A stretch of 64,000 nt of DNA from Epiperipatus broadwayi (GCA_028023455.1 JAQFVV010006270.1:5108834-5172833); one strand, 5' to 3'. Numbered from the stretch's first letter, positions 35,792 through 52,134 are shown. The notes: a model not told the origin generated them from the letters alone. Made by a program: numbers and translations.

Positions 35792-35930
35792 ATTTCGAGT
35801 TTAATATGATATTTTGTGTTAGTTAATAATTTATTAATTTATTAAATTACTATTATTCTTTAGTTAGAAGTAGACATTAGCTCATAAGCTATGGCTGCTC
35901 AGGTTATCGCTAGGATTTCATTCATTTAAC
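35792..35930 (+). repeat. 139-bp direct repeat, copy 2
   Basis: Same sequence as 34928-35066. It is followed by CGACAACGG rather than the CCCTTTT that follows copy 1. Confidence 0.85.
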
Positions 35931-39953
<4,023 letters not shown>

Positions 39954-40273
39954 GTTTCAAAGGATAAACTTTATTAGTATTCTAAAAGGTTATACAAGTT
40001 ACATTTGACACATAGTTCTTACATATAAATTAGTTTCACAAAACTGCATATGTACAATGATTTGATCAGTAACTGTATGCGTTATCAAACTAGAAGTCTC
40101 TAAGAAAAAAAAAGTTCAACAAAATCAATGATGATCACTCAATCATATGATAATATTCAATTAGATATACTTCAATTAAATTAAAGCAGGAATGCATCTA
40201 GTTTGTGTCAGTTGGCTTTAGAACTGGCACAAGGATCCATGTTAGATATAGTTTCTTTTTTTTGTTAGTGCTT

Positions 40274-43200
40274 TTATATAAGTTCTTGTATATTCCAGGT
40301 GTCAATGTACTTAGATTGATCTGTAATCTTCATGTCTCTTTCACGTATGGTTTGCAGCTTATTTCTGAACGTGTTTGGATGTCTTCTGGGATTATAATTG
40401 TATATGAAATTACACCTTGTACACCATAAAGCATAGAGTAGAAATGTGCAGATTCTTATTTCAGCAAAGATACCCCTTTTAAAAGAGTCAAAAAGGGTTT
40501 TCATATTGATTTTTTTACCCTTGAGTGAAGTGCTAATAATTTTACGAATGTTTTCTAGACTTGAGCATGAGAAAAAAAGGTGGTTTTGTGTCTCCGAGTC
40601 CCTATGGCAAAGATTACATATATCATCTATATCTTTATAGTTTCTTTGATATTTCAAAAAGTGTTGTGTAGGTAGCGAGTCTAGATTTATCTTTAGGAGA
40701 AAGTCAAAATATTTTGGTTCAAGTGACCATAGTTTGAATTTGCGACATAATTGTTTATTATTAATATGAAGTGGAGTTTGTACATCATCTTGATTTGGAT
40801 GTAGAAGTTGATAAACTTCCCAATATTTATATTTGGCTTGTGGTGGTTTAAAGTTAAGAGTGTGAATTGTTAATAATGGTGTAAGTAGTGTGTTCAGATA
40901 TCTTTGGAGAGGAGGTGGTCTATCTGTAGGAGTAATCTTGGCAGCAATTTCTAAATATGGGAATTTTTGTGCACATGTAGATATTATGTTCAATGTTTTT
41001 TGTATCCTGAAGACATGTATTGAGTGAAGGCCAAGGCCATTTTGTGAAAGGGGTTTTCTTAGGCGTTTTATTGATATTGAAATAATCTTTTTTCCCCAGA
41101 ATAATTTTCTGCATAAGGAGTCTATTTTATTTGTAAATGCCTTGGTATAAATGATTGTTGGAGTAAAATAAGAGATTTTTGTAATCACTAGCATGTTAAG
41201 CAAGGCCATTTTTGTATATAGAGAGAGGTAGGCTTTGGAGAGTGAATTGACAGTCTTTTCCACTTTCTCTATCAAATTTTTCTGTATGAGCGATCTCATA
41301 GGTGAATGTCATAAATAAAAGTTGAACCCAAGAAATGCGCTTGGTCTACCTTTGAAAACTTTATTAATGCTATTACCGGTGAAGATCTGCCATGCACACG
41401 ATTTCTCCATATTGAATGTTAGCTTGTATTCTTTTGTAAAATTATTAAGTATCTTAAGAAGTTTGGGAATTTGTTTTTGAGATGATAGAAATATTGCTAT
41501 ATCATCCATATATGCGATACATGAGATGTTGTCATTGATGGTGGGCACGTAGATTCCTGAAAATTCATTTTCTATTATTTTTATAAGAGGGTTGATATAG
41601 GCAGTGAACAGTAAGGCACTGAGAGGTGAGCCCTGAGGAATGGACTGATGTGGCACTATTGGTGGTGAAGTTTTCCCATTTAGGGAAACATAAATCTCAC
41701 GGTTTAAAAGCAAGTTAGCAAGCAAGTTTAGATATGCGTTCGGAACTGAGTATTTTTGCAGAGTTTTAAGAAGAGTACTGATGGAAATCATGTCAAAAGC
41801 GGCTTCAATATCTAGTTGAATAACAACTGGACTGTATTTTTTATTATCTCTAACAGTTTCTATAGTTGACTTGAATAGAAAGGCTGCCTGTCCTGTTGAG
41901 GATTCCTTTTTGGCAAATTGCATTTTTGATAGGTTTGGCAAAATGAATGGCTCTATTTTATCTTTTATCACTGATTCTATTATCTTTATGCCAAGGGAGC
42001 ACATTGAAATTGGACGTAGGTTAGTGGTGTTTGAGATTAATTGTTTCTTTTTCATAAATGGCACAAGCATAATTTGATTTAAGCCCTGTATTTTATAGAT
42101 GCCTTTAGTGAGGTAGGAGACTAGGTTAAGCATATATTGTGCAGCGATTTTATCAATATGTTTGTATACAAACTTGGGAATTCCATCTATGCCAGGATGA
42201 CATGAATCTGGCATCGCTTCTATTTTTTTAATGAAATCTTTTAAAGAAATTTTAAATTCATTTTCTGATCTATCTTGTGAAAAGGCCATTAGACTTGGAG
42301 AGGATACCCTCTGGAATTTTTCTCTATACAATATGTAAAGCCGCTCCAACATAAAATCTCCATAGACAATTTCAGTTTGAACTTTAATAGCTGCTGGGAC
42401 TCGCACCTGGGAGGGGTGGCCTAGCGCCCATCTAATGAAGTTTCTGGTATACATGTGTGGCTTATTTAAATATAACCTTTTCTTTTTAATGGAGATATAT
42501 TCTTTAAGCTGGTTTGTTAACTCTTGATATGTCTTCTTTAATGCCATCAGACAGGGACGATCGAGATTTGATTGAGAAGTGCCAATAATTTTTTTATAGG
42601 TATCATCCATAAGCTTTAGTAGTTTTGTTGGGGATGTTGTTGTCCTGGTAAGATGATCAATATTAAATGAAAGCAGGTTAGTAAAAGCACACCATGCTTG
42701 GACTGGATCCATTGTAATATTCTTCAACTTGTGTAGATATATGTATACTTCTGAAAAAAGATATTCTGGTGTGCGTGATGGTAGTAGAACTCTGATGGTT
42801 CTTCCTGTATTAATTGTTGTTCTATTATCAAAATTAATTTCCAGTGACACTAAAACAGCTGCATGATCAGAGAGGGGGAATTCTTTAATTGAATGCATAT
42901 CATGTTATGTAATGATGGCGAATAGAAAACCAGATCTATAAGTGATGAATGTCTACCATTGTTAAATGACATGGCCTTCTCCGGCAGAAAGCCTCTTCCA
43001 CTCATCATCGGAAAGGACAGCTGATGTAACCATTTGCCGGTGAAGGTCTGATATGTCATGTTGAAATCTCCCAAAATAATCGTCGGATACATAGCATTTA
43101 TGAACCTAGAGTTAAGTGTTTGTATAATTCTATTTATAATAGTGGGACCTGGGGGGATATAAACAATTGCTATGTTTAAGGTAATGGCTTTATGAGTGAA

Positions 43201-43494
43201 TGTAATTATCAGCAAGTGTGCATCAATATGTAGGATTTTGAAAGAACTAAATGGGCAGGCTTTATCAATGATGATGCCTGTACCCACTGATGGAGTGTCA
43301 GATGTGTTTGAGAAGGCTGTAAAGCCCTTGGAATTTAGCTTGTCTGTAGGGTTGATTAATGAGCCACTGTAGATTTTTGTTTCGATAATGCCCATTATCT
43401 GCGGTTTAACAATGTCGTACCATTTAGCGAGGAGGTCAATTTTTTGTGGGGAGTTTAACCCTCTAACATTAAAAACTCCTATTTTAATATCCAT
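40274..43494 (-). pseudogene. LINE ORF2: APE endonuclease and reverse transcriptase, two disabling lesions
   Basis: The endonuclease part (43494-42850) has FNVRGLNSPQKID, MGIIETKI, TIILGDFNMTY and SLIDLVFYSP. Its final SDHAAVLVSL motif falls in the next frame (42898-41309), marking a frameshift. The RT part shows HPGIDGIPKFVYKHI, LRPISMCSLG, VVIQLDIEAAFDMIS, SIPQGSPLSALLFTAYINPL and CIAYMDDIAIFLSS (YMDD active site). A TGA at 41309-41311 interrupts the frame right after LGFNFYL; it resumes in the same frame with the thumb and GLGLHSIHVF. A Cys-His motif, CNLCHRDSETQNHLFFSC, lies near the C-terminus. All catalytic motifs are present, so the source element was probably active recently. Confidence 0.88.
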
Positions 43495-43625
43495 TATTTG
43501 TATGTGTGTGCGCGTATATATCAGAATCTAAGCCTAGCATAGGAAAGTTTTATTCTAAAATAAAGTTAAATATTTTAATAAGGGAATCTGTAGTATATTT
43601 TAATGGATCAATAAATATGCATTGT

Positions 43626-45113
43626 TCAATTATTGTCTGTAGATTTGAGAGAAATATCATTGGATCTCATTTTCCTGTCTATGAATGGGTTTTCAAGTGA
43701 AACTTTATTTATGTTTGTAATACTATCAGTTTCCTCTTCCATTGGACTATTTTCTGATGAGTATGTGGCAATTAGAGAGGCATTGTAACTTTGCGTGATG
43801 TTAGCTTTTTTTCTAGAGACTGGAGGAGGGGAATCATTATCACTACTTTCACATTCTAGAGCCATGAGTTTCTTGGGATTATTACCTGATTTTTTTTTAG
43901 GTGGCCGACCTGGTTTTCTAGTGATTTGAGGAGTTTCTAGAATTTGTAGGGGCGGCAACACTGCAAGCGATTCCATTATTTCGAGAGATGTTTTATTAAG
44001 AGGGGGTGAGATTTCCGGATTAGGAGAGGAGGAAACTTCAATGCTATCGGACCCTGTAGTATGTAGAATCACATTTCCACTATTGCTAATGTTAGTATCA
44101 TTTTTTTCCTCAATATTATGGTCTGTCGATTGCACATCTTCATCTACAGTCACTTCTTGATTACTATGAAAGTCTTCTTTTGGGCATTGATGTAAGGGGG
44201 ATGCGCTCATATTACAATTATTACAATATAAAGCCGGACAGTTACTAATAAGATGACCGCGTTCTTTGCAATGAAAGCATTGCGGTTTTAGACCGTTTAT
44301 AACAAGAAATAATGTCGCTTCTTCATCTGCAACTTGTGTTGGAATATTTTCGGGATTAATGTTCTCTCCCAGTTTTACTTTAAATCTATAATTATTACTA
44401 AATATTGGGATGGGTGTATTTTTAATCTGTAAAGGCTGAAAATCTATCACCTTCCCGAATGGTTTCATAAGTTTAATGAAATCTGTTTCTGAGTAACCTA
44501 GGTAAGTTTTTTTAATTAAACCAGTAATAAAGTTTTCTCTGTTGGGATTGACTACAACTAATGCGTATTGCCCCAGAGTTTTCATTTCTTGTCGGAACAA
44601 TTCTTTGCTTTCTTCGTTTACAAATTCAATAGCCAGATAACGCGGATTCGGATGATCTCCCACGCGAACTATCAAATTCCATAGTTTTTTATTATTTATC
44701 TCTTCGAATAGAAGCTCCTTAGGGAATCTATATAGCGAACAGTTTCTATCTGTAATTGCTATGACAATGGAGCGTTCAGTGAAAAAACGTTTAAATGAAT
44801 TGAAGAGTTCCCTAGGGATCGTCTGGTTAAACACTTCAGATATTTTATTAAGGCTATCATTAGACCAAGGCTCTTTTATTGTGTTAACGTAGGTTTCAGT
44901 GGTTTTTGGGGTAAGATCTAGTTTCATCAGATCTCCTGCTGTAGAACGGTGAAATCTAGGCGCTAGCTGCGTTTTCCTTGAGAAAAACAATCGCGTATTA
45001 TTTTCACTTTTTTTTATAACCGTTGATGGTAATTTTGCAACTTGTGCATAAGAACTTTTAAACGTGTCTGAGCTGACAGACATCATGGCTGGATGTTGGA
45101 CATCTAAGTCCAT
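43626..45113 (-). CDS. LINE ORF1: RNA-binding gag-like protein with zinc knuckles
   Basis: The 495-residue open frame begins MDLDVQHPAMM. Residues about 90-270 resemble the RRM-like part of LINE ORF1 proteins (for example PFGKVIDFQPLQIKN and RFKVKLGENI). A classical C-x2-C-x4-H-x4-C knuckle follows as CFHCKERGHLISNC, then a second Cys-His cluster CNNCNMSASPLHQC. The C-terminal third is Ser/Pro-rich and contains an AT-hook-like basic segment TRKPGRPPKKKSG. Such proteins coat the LINE RNA. ORF1 precedes ORF2 by about 130 bp and is uninterrupted. Confidence 0.82.
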   Translation of the reverse strand: MDLDVQHPAMMSVSSDTFKSSYAQVAKLPSTVIKKSENNTRLFFSRKTQLAPRFHRSTAGDLMKLDLTPKTTETYVNTIKEPWSNDSLNKISEVFNQTIPRELFNSFKRFFTERSIVIAITDRNCSLYRFPKELLFEEINNKKLWNLIVRVGDHPNPRYLAIEFVNEESKELFRQEMKTLGQYALVVVNPNRENFITGLIKKTYLGYSETDFIKLMKPFGKVIDFQPLQIKNTPIPIFSNNYRFKVKLGENINPENIPTQVADEEATLFLVINGLKPQCFHCKERGHLISNCPALYCNNCNMSASPLHQCPKEDFHSNQEVTVDEDVQSTDHNIEEKNDTNISNSGNVILHTTGSDSIEVSSSPNPEISPPLNKTSLEIMESLAVLPPLQILETPQITRKPGRPPKKKSGNNPKKLMALECESSDNDSPPPVSRKKANITQSYNASLIATYSSENSPMEEETDSITNINKVSLENPFIDRKMRSNDISLKSTDNN

Positions 45114-45281
45114 TATGCAATCAATCTGTGTTGCCTTTTTGTATTTCTCTTCTTTTTTAAATTAATCTATTAGTTTTCTATTTTATAGTTATTAGAGATA
45201 TAAAACTCTTACCTGTAATCGGTATATTTTATGATATTTTAATAAATTGAGGAGCACGATCTGAACGGGTGGTAAGCTAGA

Positions 45282-45522
<241 letters not shown>

Positions 45523-45740
45523 TTAGATCTAATGTCCCAACTCCTCACTGAAGAGACCCATAGGTCGAAACCGGTCTGGGGATGGGGACAATCCAAGATA
45601 AAAATGATTTGAATGCCTTCTCTTGTAGTAGCATTTATCATAAATAAATAAAAAAAGCTTGTTTAGAGCTATTAGCACACTCTTAATTTTACATATTTGT
45701 AAGTGCAAGCTATATATAAGTCATGTGACACCTGACTTGT
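45523..45740 (+). mobile_element. Family B-type hammerhead element embedded in the microsatellite
   Basis: A single monomer-like unit starts with the ribozyme and ends with AAGCTTGTTTAGAGCTATTA, GTGCAAGCTATATATAAGTC and ATGTGACACCTGACTTG, the family B terminal hairpin. It sits between (TTA)n on the left and TTA/TAC/TGC repeats on the right, with no inverted arm. No ORF. Confidence 0.7.
45533..45590 (+). ncRNA. Type I hammerhead ribozyme, complete consensus
   Basis: Stem I is two helices: TCCTCA (45542-45547) against TGGGGA (45577-45582), and beyond a small internal loop TGTCCC (45533-45538) against GGGACA (45585-45590). The core CTGAAGA is at 45548-45554. Stem II is GACC (45555-45558) against GGTC (45563-45566) with loop CATA. 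GAAA is at 45567-45570. Stem III would be ACC/GGT with no loop, and the cleavage base is C at 45576 after GU, a GUC triplet. Every invariant position is met. Cleavage is predicted between 45576 and 45577. Confidence 0.88.
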
Positions 45741-45769
45741 TATTATTACTATTATTATTATTATTATTA

Positions 45770-45804
<35 letters not shown>

Positions 45805-45870
45805 ACTGCTACTATTATTATTATTATTATTGTTGTTGTTGTTATTGTTATTATTATCATTGTTGCTATG
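45741..45870. repeat. Compound trinucleotide microsatellite
   Basis: TTA repeats pass into TAC, then TGC, then TTA and TTG repeats, each step differing by a single base in the unit. It probably derives from the (TTA)n array to the left by point change and spread. Confidence 0.9.
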
Positions 45871-46179
45871 TTACTATGAATTTTAAGTGAGCACTATTTG
45901 GAATAATTCCTGCAAGTTAATCTATATGTGCTAAAATGTAGGGCAAAAACTGATTGTTTTGATTACAAAAGTTTTCATACTCACCTAAGATTTAGAATGA
46001 AGTATTTAATGAGGACACCTTATTATGTTTCTCTGCAGTATGATTAAAATGGGTAAATGTGAATATATATCATGTTCTGTCAAATAAAAGCCAATGAAGA
46101 AATAATTATAGTTATTGATATTGGAAATGGAGTGCTCTTAATAGGGTTAAACCTCAACTGAAAATGATATAAATGGGCT

Positions 46180-46515
46180 AGTTGGAGTTATTTGTACCTA
46201 TTCAATATTAAATCCAACAAGGACTTTGAGTGTTCCATCATCGGTTTATCAATAAAATAGATGGTTAAATTCTTTGAAGAATAATAAGATTGATGCCTGT
46301 CTATTAAAGTTTGAGGAATTGTTATCTTAATATAAACCAGATACTGATTGTATATGTGTGTGGCAAATTATAATCTGGCTCAACTGATGATACAAAATAT
46401 ATATATTGGGGATCATCAATCTTTTTCAAATGTGTGTGATATTGAGTGTTAGTTGCTTGAGATAGAGTGGAGGAAAAAATTGAAAAATCCTGGGTTCAAA
46501 TCCCTCTATTTACAT
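46180..46515 (+). repeat. Family E element, ribozyme stem II deleted
   Basis: 46200-46480 aligns with other family E members (TTTCAATAAAAT-like sequence, TCTGGCTCAACTGATGA at 46374-46390). CTGATGA is present at 46384-46390, but stem II and most of GAAA are replaced by TACAAAATA. The right end GTTCAAATCCCTCTAT keeps the B-box-like motif. Confidence 0.6.
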
Positions 46516-47284
46516 ATATAAGAAACATTCAGTATAAGAAAAATTACATAGTGGCTTAGAATTAATAAATAGCTTATACTCATATAATTTATTTGCAGTT
46601 TATTATTTTAGAGGCAAACCCGAGAAGAGGTAAAATCATCAATGTGAAAACCAATAGTCGGCTAACATCAAAACATGAGATCTATATTCTGAGTGCGCGT
46701 CTATTTGGTTCTAAAGTAAATGAGAGTAAAATAGTAAATCACTTATTTGTTTTATGATGTCATTAAGTCAAACTCATGCTTTACCACTATAATATATATA
46801 TTAAGTAAACACATCACATATACATATATATGTTGTCTAATGCACTTTAGATATATACAAAGAGAGAGAGAGACTTGTAATAAATGCTACAACTATAAAA
46901 ATAATAATTTAAATCACATATGCATTTATTTTTTGAAACTAAAAATTTAATTAAAACAAATTTACAATTGTAAAATTTATATGTGGTTTCAAATTTTTAA
47001 AAATATGGTTTGAAAAATTTTGAGCCATATTATTTATAATATTTATTTAATTATATAACCCAAAATTATGCCACTTGTTTCAAAGTCCAAAAATGATTTT
47101 ATAATTATTGTACTTTTGGAAAATTCACTATTAGGCAATATATTAAAATTACGTGTTTGATCTGTTTGATTAAAGCACCATAGTTTAAAACCTTTATATA
47201 TATATGTCAAAGCGTTGATAAATAAAGCAAGCATTCTTTCAGATTAAATATTTAGTCACATCAGTTAAATATTTTATAATATAT

Positions 47285-47690
47285 AATCTAATAATTCATC
47301 ATCATCATTATCAACCATTCTTGATCCATTACAGAATAAAGATATCCCCAAGTTCAACCATCTATGATCTCTAGCCTCTTTTCTCTACATCACACCAGCA
47401 CAAGAACTTAGGTGGTCGCTTTCTAGGTCTTTTACAATCTTTTAAAATCCAAATTTGAACGGTTCATCTATTATCATCTTTTCTAGCAATATGTACAGCC
47501 CAACTCTACTTCAGTCTCTTAATTCTTTCAATAATGTCAATAACACCTGTTTGTTCTCTCGCCTTATGTATGCCATTTTCAATCTGTTCTTGTTACTTTT
47601 AACTTGCATCTCTATAATTCTTTGAGTGGCCTAATGTCTCTATATTGCTCTTCTGTTAAGTATTCAAGTTTCAGATCCATAATGAAGCTG
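47285..47690 (-). pseudogene. LINE-c fragment: 3' end of RT ORF
   Basis: It closely parallels 11890-12410 on the minus strand: complements of TCTTTTCTAGCAATATGT and CCCAACTCTACTTCAGTCTC encode the KxxWAGHIxR-type end. It starts at TCATCATCATTATCAACCAT, as the 11.9 kb copy does. Heavily mutated. Confidence 0.7.
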
Positions 47691-48246
47691 TAAATATTGT
47701 TATACTTCTTTATGCTTCACCTGTTGCTTATTAAATTATTACTAGCATGGGTTTGAACTATTATATATACATGTTGGTACACGAATCTGGATGGATCTCT
47801 ACTGAAATCTAAACATATTATGGGAGATTAAATAGATATTTAGTTTTGATAAATTATCCAGAAAATTTGGCTTCTTTTACTCATTTAATTCATGTAGTAT
47901 ATATGTGTAGAACAAATCAATAATCTTATATGTATATGTTAAATAAATTTTATTGGTAGTTTGTATGAATCAAAATGGATATTTATGGGTCGCAATGTAA
48001 TTATTAAATCTGGTGGTTTTGGTGGGTCGGTGTCTCATTTTTAAAGAACGTATAAAATTTTATAGGAATAAAAGATTATTTAATTAAATTTCACTTTACT
48101 AATTGATCAGTCTTTTCATTACCATATATGGAAATGTGGGTCAATTTAAAATCAAACAAGTATACTGAGTTTGAGATAATGGCTGACGAAAATTTAATCA
48201 GATTTGACATGTAAATAATGTAATTGAAACAAATGATTATGTACTG

Positions 48247-48579
48247 CAGGGGTCCCCACCTCTATACCCGTGGGCACGCTATCTGAACCCGATAAACAAT
48301 TATTTATCTGATACAGATAATTTTCATTTTTAAAATTCCTTATAAATTATTGTATTATATTGTAATCAAATTGTAGGGCATACTATACTTTTACAGCGTA
48401 AAAATATAAACGTTAATTATATGTTAAAATTTTATTTTTGAAATAAATATTTTTTTGTACATTATGTGTATTATTAACAATAACCAACTATAAATTTACA
48501 TTGAAAAAATAAATGGTGTCTGCCACCTGGCCAGTATTGTAGAATGTGCTCTTAAGTTCAAAAAGGTTGGGGACCCCTG
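48247..48579. mobile_element. hAT-type MITE with 8-bp target-site duplication
   Basis: Termini CAGGGGTCCCCACC (48247) and GGTTGGGGACCCCTG (ending 48579) are imperfect inverted repeats of the CAGGGG type common in hAT non-autonomous elements. The flanks ATGTACTG (48239-48246) and ATATACTG (48580-48587) match at 7 of 8 bases, fitting the hAT duplication length. It is 333 bp and non-coding. Confidence 0.8.
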
Positions 48580-48599
48580 ATATACTGTTTTCTATATAT

Positions 48600-50587
48600 C
48601 TTGTGAGGTGATTAAAATATTTTGCCTCAAGGGACTGATAACAGCATTCTTTAGATATTTACATTATGTATAAATAGCTGAAATTTTGGCTATCCACTGT
48701 GTTTAATTTATGATCAAAATTATTTTGGGGAAAAGGGAACGACGGTTTACTTCCTCATGCCTCTGGGATTCTCATCTTTCCACTTATGAAGCTGAAGACC
48801 GAAACAACTGAGCCCCAAATTAAGTGAACTGTTCGAAGAAAATGCTTGCCTGAATGTGAACCTTAGTTATCGAACTTTCCAAAAAAATCAGTATATGATC
48901 ATGATCCATAGACCACCTGCTTTGGGTCAACAAGTTGGCCAAGATTAATGTCTACGTTGCTATCAACTGATGAACTCTTTATTAAATTGGCATTTTATTT
49001 GAAAACTATATTTGTAAGCTTTCTATTATTTATTTCTCCAAATCTATTCTGTAAAATATTAAATCTCATGTTAAATTTGGTGCAGCAATTTAGAGTGAAA
49101 TTTATTTCTCATTTAGCTTGTTATTTCTATCTATTGTTAATATGCAAGTTGGTGCCCAACCTAGAAAGTAACCTTAAACTCTACTGATTATAGTTTTCTC
49201 CTATTGAATTGTTGGAGACGTTAATGTTGCATGCAAGTCAATTATCCTAAAACTCACTTGGTTTTATACCAACTACTTTACTTAATGCTATTTACTATTT
49301 TGAAGGACTTATAAGCATTAATGCCTATATTCAGCTACCCTCATTAACTATAATTTAAGTCTTTATCTAATCGTTGAAATATATTTTGTCAATTTAAAAA
49401 TAAGTAAATCTTAACAGCATATAATTAATATGTCAAATTGTATGTGTATTGATCATTATAGAAATGTAGGGAGATCTTTTAGAAGTGTGGGAGAAAGCAA
49501 TCTATTACTCTTTAGTTTTTAGATTCTGATCTATTTTATATTTTGTTAGACATTGGGTAAATGCCTGTGGATGGTTTGTGTTTATGCATTCCATTGTGTC
49601 AGATAGCATACTATATTAAAACAGGCATTAATTGGTTTATTGTAGTCGTTAGTGACATGCATTATCATACGTTATGTATTATGAAGGTATCATTACAATC
49701 ATTTAATTCATTAATTTTCTTTCTTTGCCATGATCTTTGGAATGCCCTGACCTTTTCCTCATGATCCCTCACAAGTTAGGTGTTTTTCCTACTGGGGATA
49801 TATTTCAAGCACTTCTATGGAAATACAGGTAAACCATCCCAATACACTACCTTGTGCCACTACTTTTTGAGATATGTTTTTGACCATCATGCAGGCATAT
49901 TTTTACTTTTGTGCAAATCTGAAAAAGCCACCCAGAATGTCTTAAGTGACTTCATTCACATAGATGATTGTAATCATAATGTAATACCGCCTTTATTATT
50001 TTATTGATAAACCTTAATGCTATCTGTAAGATGTAATTGCACACTTTTTGTCACTCCTTTCATTTAATTAATTAGGTCCGATTATGTAAATACAGTTTGT
50101 TTAAGGCTGAACGATTCTTCTCCTGCCCCTTTGGGGTGGTCTCCCAAATTTAGTAGAAATGTGGTGATGCACAATCTTAAAATTACACATCATCAATTAT
50201 TTTATGTATAATGTCATAATAAAATCTGTTATACATAAATTCATGATATTGTGATGAGGGTTAAGCTATAATTTATTATTGTTTATCTGATTCATTTATT
50301 CCATAACCTTGGTGTATTAACCACATCAACCAAATTTCATTTATATTACTTATATAATTTCCAAATGACAATTAATCTTCTGAAATACACAGTTGCAGAG
50401 TAGACCATAAGCAAACTTGTAATAATGATTGTATGGACATACACACACACACCTATATTGTTTCATTTATAATTATCAAACTACTGTATTTAATTGTTAA
50501 TAAATTTATGTTATATCATTTATCTGTGTTATAGTATTTTGCTATTCCATGCCCGAATCTCTAGCACTAACCGTTTGATTTAATTAG
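48600..50587. other. No feature supported
   Basis: Less repeat-laden than the surroundings. Several open frames below 80 residues have no recognisable similarity. It could be an intron preceding the candidate exon at 50588. Confidence 0.4.
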
Positions 50588-50692
50588 ATTACGCTTGCTC
50601 TCCTTGTTCTCATTGCTGGGACTGGAGTAATGGAAAGCTTGTTATTTATGTTCAAAAGCATTGCTCATATAGTCATAGACCTTGGAGCACAA
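50588..50692 (+). CDS. Candidate short hydrophobic exon
   Basis: An AG after TTTGATTTAATT (ending 50587) and a donor GTAAGT at 50693 bracket a 105-bp open segment, phase 0 at both ends. It encodes ITLALLVLIAGTGVMESLLF followed by MFKSIAHIVIDLGAQ. The first half could be a transmembrane helix. Local base composition is higher in GC than the flanks. No family is recognised and no neighbouring exons were found, so this is a proposal from splice sites and composition only. Confidence 0.35.
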
Positions 50693-50799
50693 GTAAGTCA
50701 GTTAATGTTTAGTATTGTTCTATACCTGTGTATTCCACGCATGCTAGATTGCAGTACATTTTCTTGAATTCTAGATCTTGTTGAATGAACACACAATTT

Positions 50800-51095
50800 T
50801 GGTCATACAATAAGTAATAACTGGAAAACACATTTATTAAAAACCTATTTCTTTTTAATATTAAGTTATTTCTACCAAAAGCACTCCAACTAAATTTCAT
50901 CCATTATGCTTCCATCTGTAGTAATAATCTGACCAAAGTATTTGTAGTTTGTTAACATCTAATTCATCATTATCAATCTTTGAGAAAATCCATTGAACAT
51001 CACTTTAGTCTTTTTTAACATTTACCTTTAATCCTACTTTTTACTTTCATCTGATAACTCTTACAACATATCCTGAAACTCAGGAATCTAATATT
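50800..51095 (-). pseudogene. LINE-c fragment: RT region following the active site
   Basis: On the minus strand, broken frames give KVMFNGFSQRL-like sequence, then LDVNKL and a DGSIMDEI-like block. This is the part of LINE ORF2 between the FADD site and the C-terminal domain seen at 11.9 and 47.3 kb. Confidence 0.6.
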
Positions 51096-51344
51096 TATGA
51101 TTTATTATTTATAGCGAGCAAATATAGGCTTATCAATATTCAGTAAAATGTATTATAATTTAAACCAAACTATTAAGATATCACATGATCTTAGCTTAGA
51201 CATTATCATTAGCAAATTCTTTTATTATCACTACTTTTATGCCATCTAGTGTAAACTTATGTAATCAATAGATGCCACAGGATAGTGCTTAATAAATCCA
51301 TATCAAAGGTTGTGCTATCCAAATATCTCCAGACTAATTTCGAG

Positions 51345-51725
51345 GACTAAACTCTCCATAGAATATTGCCACTCAGTGTAAGCCAGAGTAATCAAGGGAT
51401 GCCAGAAGGCTTGTGCATAAAATCCCTATCTAGTGCCTACTCATCCAATATCCCCAGTCTTGTTTCTAACTTATGGCTTTCATCAGTGAGGAGCTTTGGA
51501 TCTGAGAGCACTGCACTTAGGTCTTAGAATCTAATACAATCTTCCAGCAGCCACCTTTTACCTTATTAGTTAGCCACAAGCTAGAAACTAGTCTGGGGAT
51601 ATTGGATGAGTATGCACTAGATAGGGATTTTATGCACAAACCTTCCTGCATCCATTGATTTCACTGGCTTGCACTGAGTGGTGCTACTGTATGGAGAGTT
51701 TTTCCTCTGTTACACAGCATGTGTA
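51345..51725. mobile_element. Family A foldback element
   Basis: The left arm CTCTCCATAGAATATTGCCA and right arm ACTGTATGGAGAGTTTTTCC are inverted, meeting near 51550. The plus-strand half retains GAAACTAGTC (51593-51602) and TGGGGA, but its CTGATGA strand is deleted. The minus-strand half (51486-51457) retains CTGATGA and GAAAC but not the GUC triplet. Each half has therefore lost a different ribozyme part. Confidence 0.7.
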
Positions 51726-52134
51726 AGCATAAAGAATAGTGATCATGTGCTGTTTAATGAATACTAACTGAATTATAGTATAGTTAGGATCTACCATTTT
51801 GTGTTACGTCTGACATAATTATTTTCTAAAAATAACATTAATATCACATCAATTTCTTTTAATAATTTTTTTATTTAAAATGCGTAAAAATTTCTAAACA
51901 CCAGAGTTCTGCTTATACTTATGACTTTAATCTCTGTTCTTACATTAATAATATAAACATTTATAAACTTCTATGCCTTGCATGGCTTGATATGGTGGTA
52001 AAGTGACAGAGTCGAGTTCAAAACCCACAGATTACACCCAGTTTTATCACTTTTGGCACTCAAATTTTTTACAAATTCTCAAGTAATAAACCCATTTAAT
52101 TATTTATTTTTATTTATTCATTTTTATATATCAC

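Noticed and set aside
48760-48815. CTGAAGACCGAAAC resembling a hammerhead core
   Set aside because: There is no room for a stem II between CTGAAGA and GAAAC, and no stem I partner was found.
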